Shown: positions 30,521 through 44,369, counted from the stretch's first letter. The stretch: 64,000 nt of DNA from Halichondria panicea (GCF_963675165.1 NC_087387.1:577501-641500), one strand, 5' to 3'. Notes: generated from the letters alone by a model not told the origin. Numbers and translations are program-made.

Positions 30521-33065
30521 TCTCTTTCTGTTGAGTTATTCTGTAGGGAAGAAACGAAAATGAAATACAAAACCTTTAATTACATGTCACTTAGACAATT
30601 AGGACACTTTTCTTATCAATATATTTACATTTTTACTCCAAAAACAAATGTTTAAATTTTGTCAGAATCACTACAGGTTAGCAAAGATTAAAAAGATTAT
30701 TGTCATCATTATTATATAACAGGTTGGTCACGTATGGTGAAAATTGCTTTGTATAGTTCAGCAAAAATGTACAGGATGCATGCAAATGCCCGGCTAGTCT
30801 AGTCTATGGTAGCATCTAATCAATACTAGTATCTATAAATACAGCAGTTCTTCCTGTATAAATATGCATGTACTTTACCATTGTAGTATTTATACTGTCT
30901 AGAAAAATAGCCCCAGGCTGTACACTACTTGTGTCTACCATGCAGATATTACATAATGGTAGATGCATTAACTTATTAAATAGGTCACCTATCTCAGCAG
31001 ACTACTAGGAAGTACAAATATAAACTACCATTGACACTTCGTGATTATAAAAGCTATGTTATAGCTCTGAGCCTGAGGCTATATACTGAATACTTCGGAG
31101 TTTTCCGGTTTGCAGGGGCAACTTTCTCAAAACAAATTGGAGGACCAAATGTGGTGTTGGTGTCTTATGTGCTTCCCTACAAGCCAACAGCTCCATGGCA
31201 GCTATAGCAACTAAACAATGGAAGTCTGCAAAAAAAAAATCTCACCTTTAAATTTAGGGCCAATGAAGAAAGACTTGGTAGTTTTTGCAGAAGATGTGAG
31301 CTCTCTCAGCTTTAATTCTCTTGTTTTGTTATCTCTTGCTATAACATAAAGGCAGTAGGATTGTTGCTTTTATGCATGCATCTAAACACAACAATGAACA
31401 GGAAATGATGATTATGACGCGTTTGTGTCATAATAACTTACCAACTCGCATTCTGTCATGCAGTATTTATATACATGTGCACAATGCTATTGCAATGCAA
31501 TGCAGAGACATGCAATCATTATTAGTTGGCTGCATGCATGCTCATGACAAAATAGCTAGAGGCCAAAAGGTTGGCACTGTGTCAACACAACTAACCTATG
31601 GGTCCATAGTTATAATCTAATAAGCCTAATTTAACGGTATGCAAATGAGGGCGCCACTGAGGCGGACGATGCTGATGTTTACAAGTCAATTATAATAGCA
31701 TACTTCTGCTGTATTATTTATAGGATATAATTATTGATTAATTATTATGTCTCATCCAAAAGCCCAATGTGTTTTAATTAATTACACGTGCAGTTTTTTA
31801 AAGTGCAGTGGTGGTCCACATCTGCAAGTGGCACTTGCAACACACTTGTACAGCTACAAAATTGCATTAGTTGACAACACCTGCAGAGAAGCTGAAATTT
31901 CGATATTAACAGGTCAGGTGGAACCGTCTCCTTGGTTACGAAGCCAAGAGACAGACTACTATATAGAGCGTATGCATGGCTTACTACAATCTATGCAATA
32001 AAGATTATCCGAAAATATCATCAGACAGGCCATGCAATTATGCAGTAAAAAGGAACCTATGTATATACACAACTCTTTTTTTGGATTTGTATGGGGGGGT
32101 GGCAAAATATTCGCAGGTGAGCAATGGTTGTGGATCTTATTTTCGTGGTTGCTGCTTCACTACAAGTAAAGGTAGGCAAGGTCGCTTCATTCGTGGGGTA
32201 AAATATTTATGGTCAGAGCTTCAGCCACGAATATTTTGCCCCCCCCCGCCCCGGAAATTACTAGCTATAAGGTATGTGTTCAACCACCTCAATAGTTACA
32301 CAAACAAGCTCATATTTGTATAATTAAACCAAAGCATACCGATGGCTCCGAATTAAACTTAACCATCCAGTCATGTACTGAGCAGGTGACTGATGATATA
32401 AAATGCCTATATACACATATGCTTCCACAATTGAATTTGGTGTGTGAAAGTCACCAGTTATAGCCAGTACATTTCCAATTTGTGTAATACTTTTGTACGT
32501 TCACTGTTCAATTAGATACAATTAATGCCACCCACTGTTTTCCCAAGGAGAGCAAAAACAATTGCACTGTATCTAACCCAAACATGCAGTTTTTCATGTC
32601 AATAAACACTCAAGCACACACAAAACCAAAAATCTTAAATTTAAATTGTATCTCACACTAATTATTGTTAATAGACTACATTGCTATAGCCACTTTGCCA
32701 AGCTTAATTTATTAATTAGGGCCCGTCCTTGAAAACACAATTAGTATATCCATAATAGTGCATTGTATTAGCATAATTAGCGAGAGTACCATTGTTATAG
32801 TCTCGACAAGCCCTTACAGAACGTTAAGTGGCATACATACACTTACCGAACCTTGTACTTTAACGGACATAATTATGATGACATTTTGGACGTACGTTAG
32901 ATTAAATTGTAATTGTAATTGTAACATCATAATTCCTGACAAAAAATTTTTTGAAAATATAGAAATTCGTTTCGACACACTTTTGACATAATCCCTAACT
33001 ATACGAAGCTATAAATGCTATAATTATATACATATATATTTATATACATAAAGTTACTTCTTTTT
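30521..33065. other. Intergenic, copy A
   Basis: Between the cystine-knot gene and the SND1 3' end. It contains a degenerate MITE at 32083-32275. I see no confident gene. A minus-strand stretch at about 31246-31340 with a GT donor stays open in both copies and could be an untranslated or unknown exon. Confidence 0.5.
32083..32275. mobile_element. Degenerate TA-MITE, copy A
   Basis: The inner inverted repeats GGGGTGGCAAAATATTCG and CGAATATTTTGCCCCCC match the CCGTATAGCGGGTAATTTTCG family; the outer right end reads GGAAATTACTAGCTATAAGG. The same element is at 59162-59354 in copy B, so it inserted before the duplication. Confidence 0.6.
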
Positions 33066-34513
33066 TCATTTCTTGAAGCCGAACTCTGTCGCCATGTCTG
33101 AAGTACTGTCGCCGTACACCCACATGCCCACCTACAGAAGAAGAGGGAGAGAGAAAAATGACCTCACAATGCAATTTAAACTGACTAAGCAATGAATTCC
33201 TTTCTATTATATTACCTATTAACAGCCTACATACTACATTTAAGTGGTGTACAGAAGAAGCTGCATAGTTGTTGATATGACTACAAACCCTCTAGTTCTC
33301 CTACGCCAAACCAGCTTAGGAAACACCCGTTAGATTATCACTGTGTATCAATGGATGGAGTGTGATGATGTAATGCAGTGGGAAACCGATTGTTTGTATT
33401 TGTTAGGAGAACAGGTTTCCCCTCGGAGTACACATTTTAACGTACTATAAGCGCGTGGGGTAGATACTCAATACAACTGGCTGCACGTCAAAAACAAAGC
33501 CGTAGGTAGCTCAATAATAGTTACCACTTACTAATGATTGACTTTTAATCTAGCTAGCTTGTATATAGGTCATTCTTGCTTACAACGAAGACAGCCTAGC
33601 TCCATTTGGAATGTTCAAGCCGTGTGCGTACATGCAATACAGACACCCAGTGCACAAGTACAGACACTATAGTAAGTACTCTATACATGACCTATACATG
33701 TACATACTTCCACTACAGAACAGGTGGCGACAACAAGCAAGTGTTACTACTCTATTCTATGGCCGAGGAAATCTGTTCTCATTAACCCCAAACATAAACA
33801 ATTGTTTCCCACTGCATTACATCATAACATAATAATTATAGTGACAGGAAAAGGAACTAGCATAGCAGAGTCCATCATGTGTAATTATGTACACACAGTT
33901 GAGCTAATTGAGGAAGCAGTAGCTGAATAAGTCCACAATATTTATATCACTTGAACAAATTAATTTCAATCAGGAAATGATCTTACTGTATGGGGCCTCG
34001 CCGACTGTGTACGTTACGTTACGTATACATGTATATACAACATGCTGTAGCCCATAAACCCCCTCAATTTACAACAAAAGTATAATGTTACAAAATTAAC
34101 AAACAAACATTAACCAAAATTCGCCGATATTTTGAGCGTGTATATATCCCATAACCACGGTAATTAGTACTCCCACACCCTCTGCATTTACAGCTAGCAA
34201 CAGAAGCAACAGAAGCAACAGAAAGTGCAGACTGTAGACAATCACCACGTACTTGACTTTCCTAACAACAAGAAAGACAACATAATGATTACATAACCTG
34301 TAATAACATGACACGAGGCTTAATTTCAATGGTAGGTGAAGCTTAAGCTATTAATTGGACAAAATAATTCACAATTTTATTTTTAATGTCAGAGATTATA
34401 ATTATGATCACATTATAATTATTATTATCATGATTATAGAAACACGAAAATGTGACTAGAAGCCTATCCATAGAGAAGCACTTTATTTATCATTGAGCAG
34501 TTGTATCAGTCTA

Positions 34514-34514
<1 letters not shown>

Positions 34515-34568
<54 letters not shown>
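34515..34568. repeat. (CA)n expanded in copy A only
   Basis: About 27 CA units. The equivalent place in copy B (about 61613-61623) has only about five units, a clear expansion or contraction after the duplication. Confidence 0.9.
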
Positions 34569-34570
<2 letters not shown>

Positions 34571-36630
34571 CCGTCTTGCGCATGTAGAGGCTTAATGAAA
34601 ACTTACAAAGCTCAAGGTTATGTAACTTCCTTTTAATGTTACATGAGTATAGAAACTTGACGCTAACTTTAATAATATTATTACTAAATGCCACAGATCA
34701 CACACAGGCACACATTATTAGGAATTTGATCCCAGGGTTGCCACGGCAATTTACAATGCTCACACACTCCAGATTCTGGCAGATTATAACCAGCAAATAT
34801 AATTTATGTACACAAAAAAACTAATTTTGGCGGGCATATTATATTTCAAAAGAACAATAATTGGTAGAAATAGATAGTTGTTCGAACCACATTCTAGCAA
34901 TAACCTAAGGTACTTTTATTATAACAAGCTACTAAATAAGAGAGTTAGTTACATGTACAATAGAAAACCAATCTCTATCATGTTCCGAAAGAACAGTAAA
35001 AATGATCAATTCCTATTGTACAGGATTACATAATCACGGCAAAACCCTATCGCACTTAAAGAGCAGATGCCTTACCTGCATACAGTCCGTATTTAGGATT
35101 ACATAATCATGACAACTCTATATATCGCTTGCAGAGGAACTTAAAGAGCAGAGCAGAGCAGACAGGCGCCTGTTGCCACTTACCCATGAATGCTACCTGC
35201 CCTTAAATGTAAATTATCAAAGAGGTACATGACAGTGCTTAATTGGCATCACAAAGCCAACCCTTACAACCGCAGACAGAGGAAAATTACAAAGCCTATC
35301 TTTAAATGGATGTGAACACACAAAAAATGATCAGGGTCAAAGTAACAAACTGAGAGCTACCCACGAAAACTATAAGGCACATACAGGGGGTATACATAAC
35401 AACTTAACGGTGACCGACTAGTACAAAACAAGTGCCTTCTTAAGGGAAAGAAACAAAAGTCTTAGACAGACTAGAGATGCACTAGCTTTGAATAGCCATT
35501 AGATAAGTGCAGGAAGAAGAGACACTAAAGCCACACATACAGCTAAAATACTGAATTCAGTGGAACTCCTTCTTTGGGAGTATTTTCAAAACACGCTAGG
35601 GTCATACACTTGGCGTCAAAGTTCTTGCCATTCGTTGGTCTCCAAATTTAGAATACAAAGAAAAGTTCAGCATACCTTTGAAATGTGCTAACTAAAAGTG
35701 TTACAGTCGGCAAATATTGCAGTTAAAGAGACGCAACTATGATGCGGTTATTCATTCTCTTGAGTAAATGAATTTTAGACCCTTCCTTAATTATAGGCGA
35801 GGGGGGGGCTAAAGACAGGAGAACAAAAATATAACTACATGAGTGTATAATAGTTTCACTGCACACCTAGATGCAATACTTCAAGGAACCGTTTGAATCC
35901 AAAACAGAAGCTTGTTGACTGACTTCAAAGCACTGGCTCTTACATAAATATCCTCTTAGAACTGAATCTGAAGTCCCTTTAAAGGCAGTTGATTGGGAAA
36001 CACATAGCGGACATAATTACAATAATATAGTAGCTACCAAATAGCTATCAGGTAAACAGCCTACTAATGGGACAGACTGTAACACACGCGTTCCTATTAA
36101 GATGAAATAAACAAACCACCTCATACCCACGGCCTGGCTTCCACCCACTCACTCCGTGTACAAGGTGTGACCTCAAGCCCATACCACACGAATAGAGCAC
36201 TTTTGTAGCTTCCGAATATAATTATTGTCGTTATAGTAAACACGGAGAGCTGGCGATGGTATCATGTTACGGGTCAGCTGAAGGGTGCGTACAACGGAAG
36301 CCCTAGGCAACGACTACACACCAAGGCTGAGAATTTTAATTACTTAAAGTCGAGGAATTTAAGAGTCAAAAAATGGAAAATCTAATTATACCACTAGAAA
36401 TATCAAAACGTACAAGCTTACCCTATTTTTCCTTGCTTCCCCTTTGGCACTGCAGTACTCCCCCACCTGAAATATGAAAGAGATAAAATAAGTCGAAAAA
36501 AAAATAATAGTAACTACAAGGGCACTTCCAAACCAAATGTGTGCCGTCATGTACTATACTGTCATGTGTTGGCATTACATAAAGTCTGTACAGATCTACT
36601 CTAATAAAAGTACCGACAGGACTAACACAG

Positions 36631-36828
36631 TACCGTATAGAGGGTAATTTTCGTGGGGCAAAATATTCGTGGTTTTTGTGGTTGAAGGTCTGACCACGAA
36701 TATTTTACCTACGAATGAAGTAACCTTGCCCACCAGTGCAGTGCAAGCAGCAACCACTATCCACGAAATGACTAAATACTGCTCAACCACGAATATTTTG
36801 TCCCCCGAAAATTACCCGCTATACGGTA
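36631..36828. mobile_element. TA-MITE, copy A (CCGTATAG ends)
   Basis: A 198-bp element, TA-CCGTATAGAGGGTAATTTTCG ... CGAAAATTACCCGCTATACGG-TA. The TA dinucleotides at both ends fit a Tc1/mariner-type target-site duplication. Inner arms GGGCAAAATATTCGTGG/CCACGAATATTTTG are also inverted. There is no coding capacity. The counterpart in copy B is 63741-63938. Confidence 0.8.
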
Positions 36829-37350
36829 TACTGTACGTGCGTTTTCTCTAATGTGTGTGTGTGTGTGTGTTAGGATCGACCACACACAGTACACACCACC
36901 ACAAAAATGCGTGTATAAGGTACTGGTGTTGATAAACGAATACTAGTAGCCAGTAATTTAATTATGCTGAGTTCACCGGAGGTCGAAAGCACTTAAATGG
37001 GGTACAAACACTCCGTGTGTTTATAAACAATACACACAGGGGTAAGGGGGATGAGAGTATTGATAGTTGATAGCATCGTGTGCGGTATTATAATTAGGTT
37101 AAAGTTGACCGTAATAGAAGTCTCAAAACACAGCAAACTGCCAACATTAGATCAATATGTACACTAACAATTAAACCACAAGCATAATAAATAAATTCTA
37201 TTTTTAGTAAATAAATAAATAATAATATTACGTACATAATACTCTGCCTATCCACCTCCACCCCCACCCCCACCCACCACCCCTCCTTACTATAACACAA
37301 GGACTCAGAAAGTAAGTATGCTGGTACACTTAAAACAAGCATAATAAAAA

Positions 37351-37536
37351 TAACCCTATAGCGGGTAATTTTCGTGAGGAAAAAAATTCGATTAACTGGA
37401 AAACAGTGATTTTCGTGAGTTTTAAATTCATTGCATATTACTGCATTGCATGCATTACGGTAAGCCACGCCCACGTTTCTATGGGGGGAACTTCATGTAG
37501 GCCAGCTTGCCCACGAAAATTACCCGCTATACGGTA
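37351..37536. mobile_element. TA-MITE
   Basis: The left end reads CCCTATAGCGGGTAATTTTC and the right end GAAAATTACCCGCTATACGG, flanked by TA. Its right half is repeated at 38208-38263 by the 726-bp tandem duplication. Confidence 0.75.
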
Positions 37537-38895
37537 ATACGTACACACACAAATTTCAAAGTAATTAGAAGTACAAAATAATTCTAACGGTGAAAATGAA
37601 TATTCTAATTTGCAATTGCATAATTACAAAGCAACAAGATTGAAAATCAAAGCTACTTAGGATGCTAAAAAAGGTGCAAAAATTTTTCTTGTGCATATGA
37701 CAGTATTCTAATTATGCATACACAGCCAACAAGGTGCACTTTTGTAGCCAAGGAGACAAAAGAATTAATTCGAGCATGCAAATGCATGGGCATATACAGT
37801 AAGGGAAAGGTAAATTGTTTTGACGAACGAGATCAAGTACCACTTTCATAGCCGTGGCAACGGCACGTAGCCGGAAAATAGATGCCATTTGTAAAATAAT
37901 AATTATGAATAAGTATAAACATACGTTAGCTTTGATGATTACGCCATTAGTCTGGGAATGTTGTCGTGGGTTACGGCACGTATCCATCCCTTTCTACAAC
38001 AGCTTTAGCTACCACAAAACGGGATACACGCATGAGCATAAGTAATGGTGTACGCACGTACAGATCTACATGTCTTGATAAGACGTACTTATAAAAATTA
38101 TGGAGACCTGTATGTATACAATAGAGGGAAATATGTTTCCCGGCAACATAATATGTGACGATCTCACATTTTACTTTCGTTAACACACACGCACGCCCAC
38201 GTTTCTATGGGGGAAAACTTCATGTAGGCCAGCTTGCCCACGAAAATTACCCGCTATACGGTAATACGTACACACACAAATTTCAAAGTAATTAAATAAT
38301 TCTAACGGTAAAAATGAATATTCTAACTTGCAACTGCATAATTACGAAGCAACAAGATTGAAAATCAAAGCTACTTGGGATGCTAAAAAAGGTGCAAAAA
38401 TTTTTCTTGTGCATATAACAGTATTCTAATTATGCATACACAGCCAACAAAGTGCATTTTTGTAGCCAAGGAGACAAAAGAATTAATTCGAGCATGCAAA
38501 TGCATGGGCATATACAGTAAGGGAAAGGTAAATTGTTTTGACGAACGAGATCAAGTACCACTTTCATAGCCGTGGCAATGGCATTTAGCCGGAAAATAGA
38601 TGCCATTTGTAAAATAATAATTATGAATAAGTATAAACATACGTTAGCTTTGATGATTACGCCATTAGTCTGGGAATGTTGTTGTGGGTTACGGCATGTA
38701 TCCATCCCTTTCTACAACAGCTTTAGCTACCACAAAACGGGATACACGCATGAGCATAAGTAATGGTGTACGCACGTACAGATCTACATGTCTTGATAAG
38801 ACGTACTTATAAAAATTATGGAGACCTGTATATAGAGGGAAATATGTTTCCCGGCAACATAATATGTGACGATCTCACATTTCACTTTTGTTAAT

Positions 38896-38905
<10 letters not shown>
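37465..38905. repeat. 726-bp direct tandem duplication
   Basis: 37465-38190 is repeated at 38191-38905 with few changes, beginning at CACGCCCACGTTTCTATGGG. The duplicated segment starts inside the right half of the MITE at 37351-37536. Both units contain an open minus-strand frame of 91 codons (about 37712-37987 and 38430-38705) that I cannot assign and regard as probably non-coding. It lies in the SND1 intron between 36466 and 40794. Confidence 0.9.
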
Positions 38906-38927
<22 letters not shown>

Positions 38928-38968
38928 GCACGCACACACACACGCCCACACACACACACACACACACA
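38895..38968. repeat. (CA)n microsatellite
   Basis: CA repeats with CG interruptions at the end of the second 726-bp unit. Confidence 0.9.
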
Positions 38969-39208
38969 GCCACAGGCAGTCGGCTCTATACTGTATCCCT
39001 AGGCCTCGAGGCACAATCAAGCATTATGTAAGGAATGACAAATGTACATCTTTTAGAAGTTGCATGCACTAAAAATTAAAATAAACGCACATATTAATTA
39101 TACACACGACAATACAGTAATTTTTTCTCAGATGTTGAAATGTCCGTTGCGAAGCATTAAAAACAATATGTTCTGAAATGAGAACTATACATAACTACAT
39201 GTACCATA

Positions 39209-39446
39209 TACCGTATAGCGCGAAATTTTCGAGGCACTTATATTTCGTGGAATGGCCTCTAAAAACCATTTCGTTGCACAATGTTCGCGGAATGACTGCT
39301 TACCGGAAGCCACGCCTTTAAATATTTGCACGATAGCAGGTAATTCTAATTAAAGAACAATTTTCGTGGACTTAATTTTCGTATAGAATTCTAACCCACG
39401 AAATCCGCGAAAATTAAGCCCCTCGAACATTTCGCGCTATACGGTA
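39209..39446. mobile_element. TA-MITE, CGCGAAATTTTCG subfamily
   Basis: 238 bp with ends TA-CCGTATAGCGCGAAATTTTC and GAACATTTCGCGCTATACGG-TA. A near full-length relative in inverted orientation is at 42961-43201. There is no coding capacity. Confidence 0.8.
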
Positions 39447-39953
39447 CGTGTAAGTATGGAATCTAAAACATGCAGGCTACATAATGACATTACCCTTAGT
39501 TAGTTTCAATCACGATTGGTTCGAGTCTTGTCGTCGAATTGGGACATCGCCCTAAGGCAACATGACCTCACCATCCAATTACTCAGCAGTCTGGCTGGTG
39601 TCAACAAAACAGCACAAACAGCACATTACCATGACTATGTTGGTGTTCTACAATTAAAACACGAGCATTGTGAAAATTGTTTGCAGGCAAACATGGTATC
39701 CTTGGGAACTCATTATCTTACTAATTCAAATCGGTTGCCGGCTGGCTATCGCACTAGTTTTGGTGTACATACTAATTAATTTCCCGCGTGCCGAATAAAG
39801 TACTAGCCAATTTTACGTGGGAATGGAAGCTGGAGCAATTAACAGAGCTAGATGACATCCCATGCAGTAATTAACTAAAGCACGTATGTTGATTGATTAT
39901 TTGTGGAGAGCTTTGACATTCCAACCACACTCCAATGACCTCTATACAGCTAA

Positions 39954-40119
39954 TACCGTATAGCAGGTATAATTATGTCAAGGGAATAAATGTTCGTAGT
40001 TTTCGTGGATTCAACTATTTTGCAGCATGCATGTGATGTTACATTAAATTCGGAGGTTTAAAATGTTTGCTACCCAATGGAACATTTATATACCCTCGAA
40101 ATATACCCGCTATATGGTA
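39954..40119. mobile_element. TA-MITE, diverged
   Basis: Ends are TA-CCGTATAGCAGGTATAATTA and TCGAAATATACCCGCTATATGG-TA. An inner TTTTCGTGGATT arm is visible. Confidence 0.65.
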
Positions 40120-40750
40120 CTCTCAATATTAATTAAATTACTCCAAAATTGTACACATTCCATAGTATAAACTTCCGTGGAGGAAATCTTTCAAACAAAC
40201 AACGCTTAGGAATTACCCGAAACCTCGATGAAAGAGCATCGCAAACTACAAAACAATTATGTAATAATAGAGCGTAAACAAAAGAGGCATTGCAATAAAA
40301 GAGTTCGAACAATGCCAGCCAAGTTAGGACTTGTTGTCGTAAAATTAAAGATCGAATGACAACATTCCATGAAGAGGCACTAGAAATAATAGGCGGAGAC
40401 GGCTATAAGAATTTCAGAGAACTAATAGTTGCACCGCTTTTGGGATAAGAACAAAAACAAATCAGTAGAGAAATGAGGAGCAGCAATTAGCGTGATGAAT
40501 GACATCGGCAACTTGACTCGACACGTGCCAATCAAAATTCTTTTCGAGGGCATGATTATTACATTATAATAATAATCAGAAAGACAGAAACGTGATAACA
40601 TTCTTACTATAAATACAGAGACTACCGTGGGCAAGCTAGACCTCGACAAAAATTTTATATACGAAAACGTAGGCATGGTTTCTGGAATGCATGCAATGCA
40701 GTGCACATACGAAATTTTTACTTACAAAAATCACCACTGTTCACCGAATT

Positions 40751-40784
40751 TTTACCCCATGAAAATTACTCGCTATATACGATA
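40751..40784. mobile_element. MITE end next to an SND1 donor
   Basis: CCCATGAAAATTACTCGCTATATACG is a single right end of the CCGTATAGCG family. It sits about ten bases into the intron after the SND1 exon ending at 40794. No left end is evident. Confidence 0.5.
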
Positions 40785-40910
40785 TTCACTTACAAGTTTT
40801 GATAGCCTTCGATCTTTACGTTTGTCAACTCTGGCCAAACCTTCTGCTATCATCTTCCGAGTGATATCCGTCTTATCCTCGCTGTTGAGGAGGGAAACGT
40901 AGCTCTGTGG

Positions 40911-40942
40911 GGGGTAGTGTGTGTGTGTGTGGTGGGTGGAGG

Positions 40943-41000
<58 letters not shown>

Positions 41001-41165
41001 AGGTAGTGTGTGTGTGTGTGTGTGTGTGGGGAGGTAGTGTGTGTGTGGTGGGTGGGAGATAGTGTGTGTGTGTATGTGTGGGGAGGTAGTGTGTGTGTGG
41101 TGGGTGGGAGATAGTGTGTGTGTGTGTGTGGTGGGTGGGAGATAGTGTGTGTGTGTGTGTGCGGG
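40911..41165. repeat. Long TG-rich compound microsatellite at SND1 acceptor
   Basis: TG runs separated by GGGAGGTAG or GGTGGGTGGGAGATAG interruptions, a second-order repeat. On the minus strand the tract ends at the acceptor CCCCACAG of the SND1 exon starting at 40904. Confidence 0.9.
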
Positions 41166-41288
41166 TAGTGCGTATGTGGGTGGAAGTGCATCTGAATATA
41201 TAATCTAGCAAAATTATTTTCTCTCATTGCATACATACTTGGAAAATTAATCTGTAAGTACACTCTAAATCTAGATACAAACAATAAT

Positions 41289-41582
41289 CAGGGTTTCATA
41301 CAGGATTTTTTGCTAGGGGGGGGGGAAACCTGCAGACCAAAGGTCGGCAGGTTTCGGTCGGCACAACGTAGGGGGATCCGGGGGCATCCTCCCCTGGGAA
41401 AATTTGAAAAAATGGTGCTCTGTGGTGCATTCTGTTAGATTTTAGTGGGCATTTGCTGGTGTTTACTACTCTCACCTGTAAAAACCACTTTACACCTAAC
41501 TAATGATTTTATTACATCATAAGTTGGGGAATTGTCAGGGGGGGGAAATCCCGGGGTTCCCCTACCTCTGTATGAAACCCTG
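41289..41582. mobile_element. hAT-like MITE with 15-bp TIRs
   Basis: Perfect terminal inverted repeats CAGGGTTTCATACAG ... CTGTATGAAACCCTG bound a 294-bp element without coding capacity. The flanks ACAATAAT and ATAATAAT make a near-perfect 8-bp target duplication, as expected for hAT elements, whose ends typically begin with CAG. Interior G-runs flank both ends. Confidence 0.75.
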
Positions 41583-42748
41583 ATAATAATATTATGCAAA
41601 CATCCTTCCTTGCCAGCAGCTCATGCAATTCCTGGGGCACATGTACGCACACCACACATATGTGACCGTGGTGACACCAAGAATGCACTATGTTTATCCT
41701 GTGTGTTTCACCACCTGAGGGCTAAAGTGTGCACACACACTTGCAAGGATAACATCACACACACGCACGCACACCTGCACAGTAGCTGGCCAAAGATTTA
41801 TGTCAAATTATATAACAATCAGGTCCACACACAGGGAATGGCTAGCCTGCAGCTGACACCACACATCCCATGAATATGGTTAGCTTGCAGCCCATTTGTT
41901 GGCACAATAGAAGCTCTACTAAATACAAACAGATTGTTTACTAATTACAGCACTTTTATAGACGCACACATGATATGGCATACAGCACTAGTAGAACCTG
42001 TATTATCCTGAACCTCGATTATTCAGCTTGACAAGTTTCTCTGAAATTGGGCATGTCCCTTGATGCGCATGCGCAATTAACAGCTGTTACCATGGACACA
42101 GGCATGTTTATCTTCTGCACATATGCAGACACCCACGTGCACTAAATTTGCATGTACTGCCAAATATTTGGAGACAGGTGCCGCTACAATCTAATCACCA
42201 ACAAGATCAACGTACTTGATGTAAAAAATACCTAAGGATTATGCAAGAGATAGACTAATTGAGATGTTGACATGAATGCATACTGTTCTGGTACTAATTT
42301 AAAAGCTAATTACTGAAATCGAGGACTCGCTAGCACCTCCAAATATGCTCAAAACCAACATAAATTGTTGGCACTTGAGGCCAGAAGCACTTTTTATTTA
42401 CATACTCGCCATTACAGATAATAGAGCTGGTTAGGGCACGCAACGCTTGAGTAGACACTTCTCTTTGATGTGGTCGAAAACATTAGAATTACGTAACAGA
42501 AACACTTGACATTTGTAGTACACGTTGCATACCTCTTTGTTATCAGCAACAGAAAGTAAATACTTGACTAACCTCATATCCAGTAGACATAATTACAGCC
42601 CATGATTTATTCTAAAGCTGACATGAAATAGATCATTGACATTGCATAAGCTTAGAGAGTTTATATATCAACAGTTGACCAGTTAGACACAGCAGGATAA
42701 CGTAATAAACTGTAGAACTGTGACTAAAATTTCAAGACGACATAATAA

Positions 42749-42870
42749 TTTATAGCAGGTTGTTGAATCCCTGAGCACGAATATTTTACCCACGAATGAA
42801 GCGACCTTGTGACTAAATATTGCGCAACTACGAATATTTTGCCCCACCGGAAATTACCCGCTATACAGTA
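42749..42870. mobile_element. TA-MITE fragment
   Basis: The right end GGAAATTACCCGCTATACAG-TA and inner arm CACGAATATTTTACCCACG match the family at 36631; the left end is degraded. Confidence 0.6.
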
Positions 42871-42960
42871 TCTCTATCAGAGGTTATGGAATAATATAAT
42901 TATACAAACTAAGACACTTTTAAAAAAAAATCTGTACAGCTGTTACATGACTTTAGAAAC

Positions 42961-43201
42961 TACCGTATAGCGCGAAATTTTCAAGGGGCTTAATTTTTTC
43001 GCGGATTTTGTGGGTTAGAATTCTACACGAAAATTAAGTCCACAAAATTGTTCTTTAATTAGAATTGCCTGTTATAACATGCAAAGATTTAAAGGCGTGG
43101 TTTCCTGTAAGCAGTAATTCCGCGAATATTGTGCAACAAAACGGCTTTTAGAGGCAAATCCACAAAATATAAGTGCCTCGAAAATTTCGCGCTATACGGT
43201 A
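42961..43201. mobile_element. TA-MITE, CGCGAAATTTTC subfamily
   Basis: 241 bp, TA-CCGTATAGCGCGAAATTTTC ... CGAAAATTTCGCGCTATACGG-TA. Its interior is the reverse complement of 39209-39446 with a few changes, so the two were inserted in opposite orientation. Confidence 0.8.
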
Positions 43202-44236
43202 TATCTAATAAAGCGACCACACACACAAAAAATGCTATTAATAAATATATAAAAATATTCCATACGAAATTACGAGTATTTTCCCTCTTATAGAAGTGAG
43301 TAATGTTAACCGGAACTGCCAACACTACGCTAATTGAGCAGGGGTGTCAACACAATGTGGTCATACAAAGTAATGTTAAATTCCAATTAAGCCAATCGAC
43401 GTTTTCCTTGATCAGTTAAAATCCTAATTCCTAAACATTATTATACGTTTATGGCAACCTCCAAACGGAAAACCTTTTATAATTATCATGTACAATTTCC
43501 GCTAAGTAGATAAATATTTTTATACCTCAGGCAATTAACAATTTAACCAACCTAGGAACGTGAATACACCTTTGACATATAAGCACATCCCGTGTATACA
43601 CACGTTATGTAACGGCCATAGTAGCTGCACACGTAGAGCAATTAAATGGTCTTTGTAGCTGGTACATAAATATAGATAAGCCAGTTAGGGTCTAATTACT
43701 ACTGTACATTAAAGAAGGAAATTTCTTTTATCTACGCTACTACACACTACACACATCATTATCTCAGATCAAGAATCTACAAAAAATGTACATGCCGTTA
43801 CCATGGCAGCAGGAGCCCGCTCACCTGCCCAGTGATCCTATACTCAGCATTGAGGAGCAGTGTTTTGCCCATGACCTCCTGACAGAACAGAGCGAACGCA
43901 TCCTTGAGCCAATCCTCCTGAAAATTAAAAAATCCACAAAAGTAAGGATAAAATTATTTATAAATTATGTATATTTGTCAAGATACTGTATATAAGATTT
44001 CGAATGCTCCTTCTTTATAATCATATTTGGGAATGACACTGCATGTACAAACCTGCATGGTTGAGTTTTTAGCTCAGTGCAAAATATAAAATTCGTATGT
44101 CTCCTTTGAGAGCCTTTTACATTTGATTCCAGTAAATTAATGAATTAAAGGAAATATAATATGTCATGTACGTGACTTACATCATCAGGAGGAATGATAC
44201 AGGCTAGGAAGTATTCCTGAGCTTGAGGGGGTTGGC

Positions 44237-44250
44237 TGTGTGTGTGTGTG

Positions 44251-44326
<76 letters not shown>

Positions 44327-44331
44327 GTGTG

Positions 44332-44366
<35 letters not shown>

Positions 44367-44369
44367 GTG

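Noticed and set aside
31246-31340. Possible minus-strand exon (LRELTSSAKTTKSFFIG) with a GT donor in both copies
   Set aside because: It stays open in both copies, but splicing it to the cystine-knot exon gives a stop, no family is recognised, and copy identity alone explains the conservation.
34096-34329. Hydrophobic minus-strand open frame, also at 61186-61416
   Set aside because: Lies in an SND1 intron next to AT-rich DNA and encodes a Leu run from GCA/CAA repeats; copy identity explains conservation. No start context or homology.
37712-37987. 91-codon minus-strand frame, repeated at 38430-38705
   Set aside because: Kept open mainly because the 726-bp units are nearly identical. It has no splice context or homology and sits in an SND1 intron.
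39505-39535. GGTTCGAGTC, resembling a tRNA B box
   Set aside because: No matching A box or cloverleaf could be built around it.
43786-43995. Plus-strand open frame (MYMPLPWQQEP...)
   Set aside because: It is the antisense shadow of the SND1 exon 43917-43825, which has correct splice sites and matches SND1.
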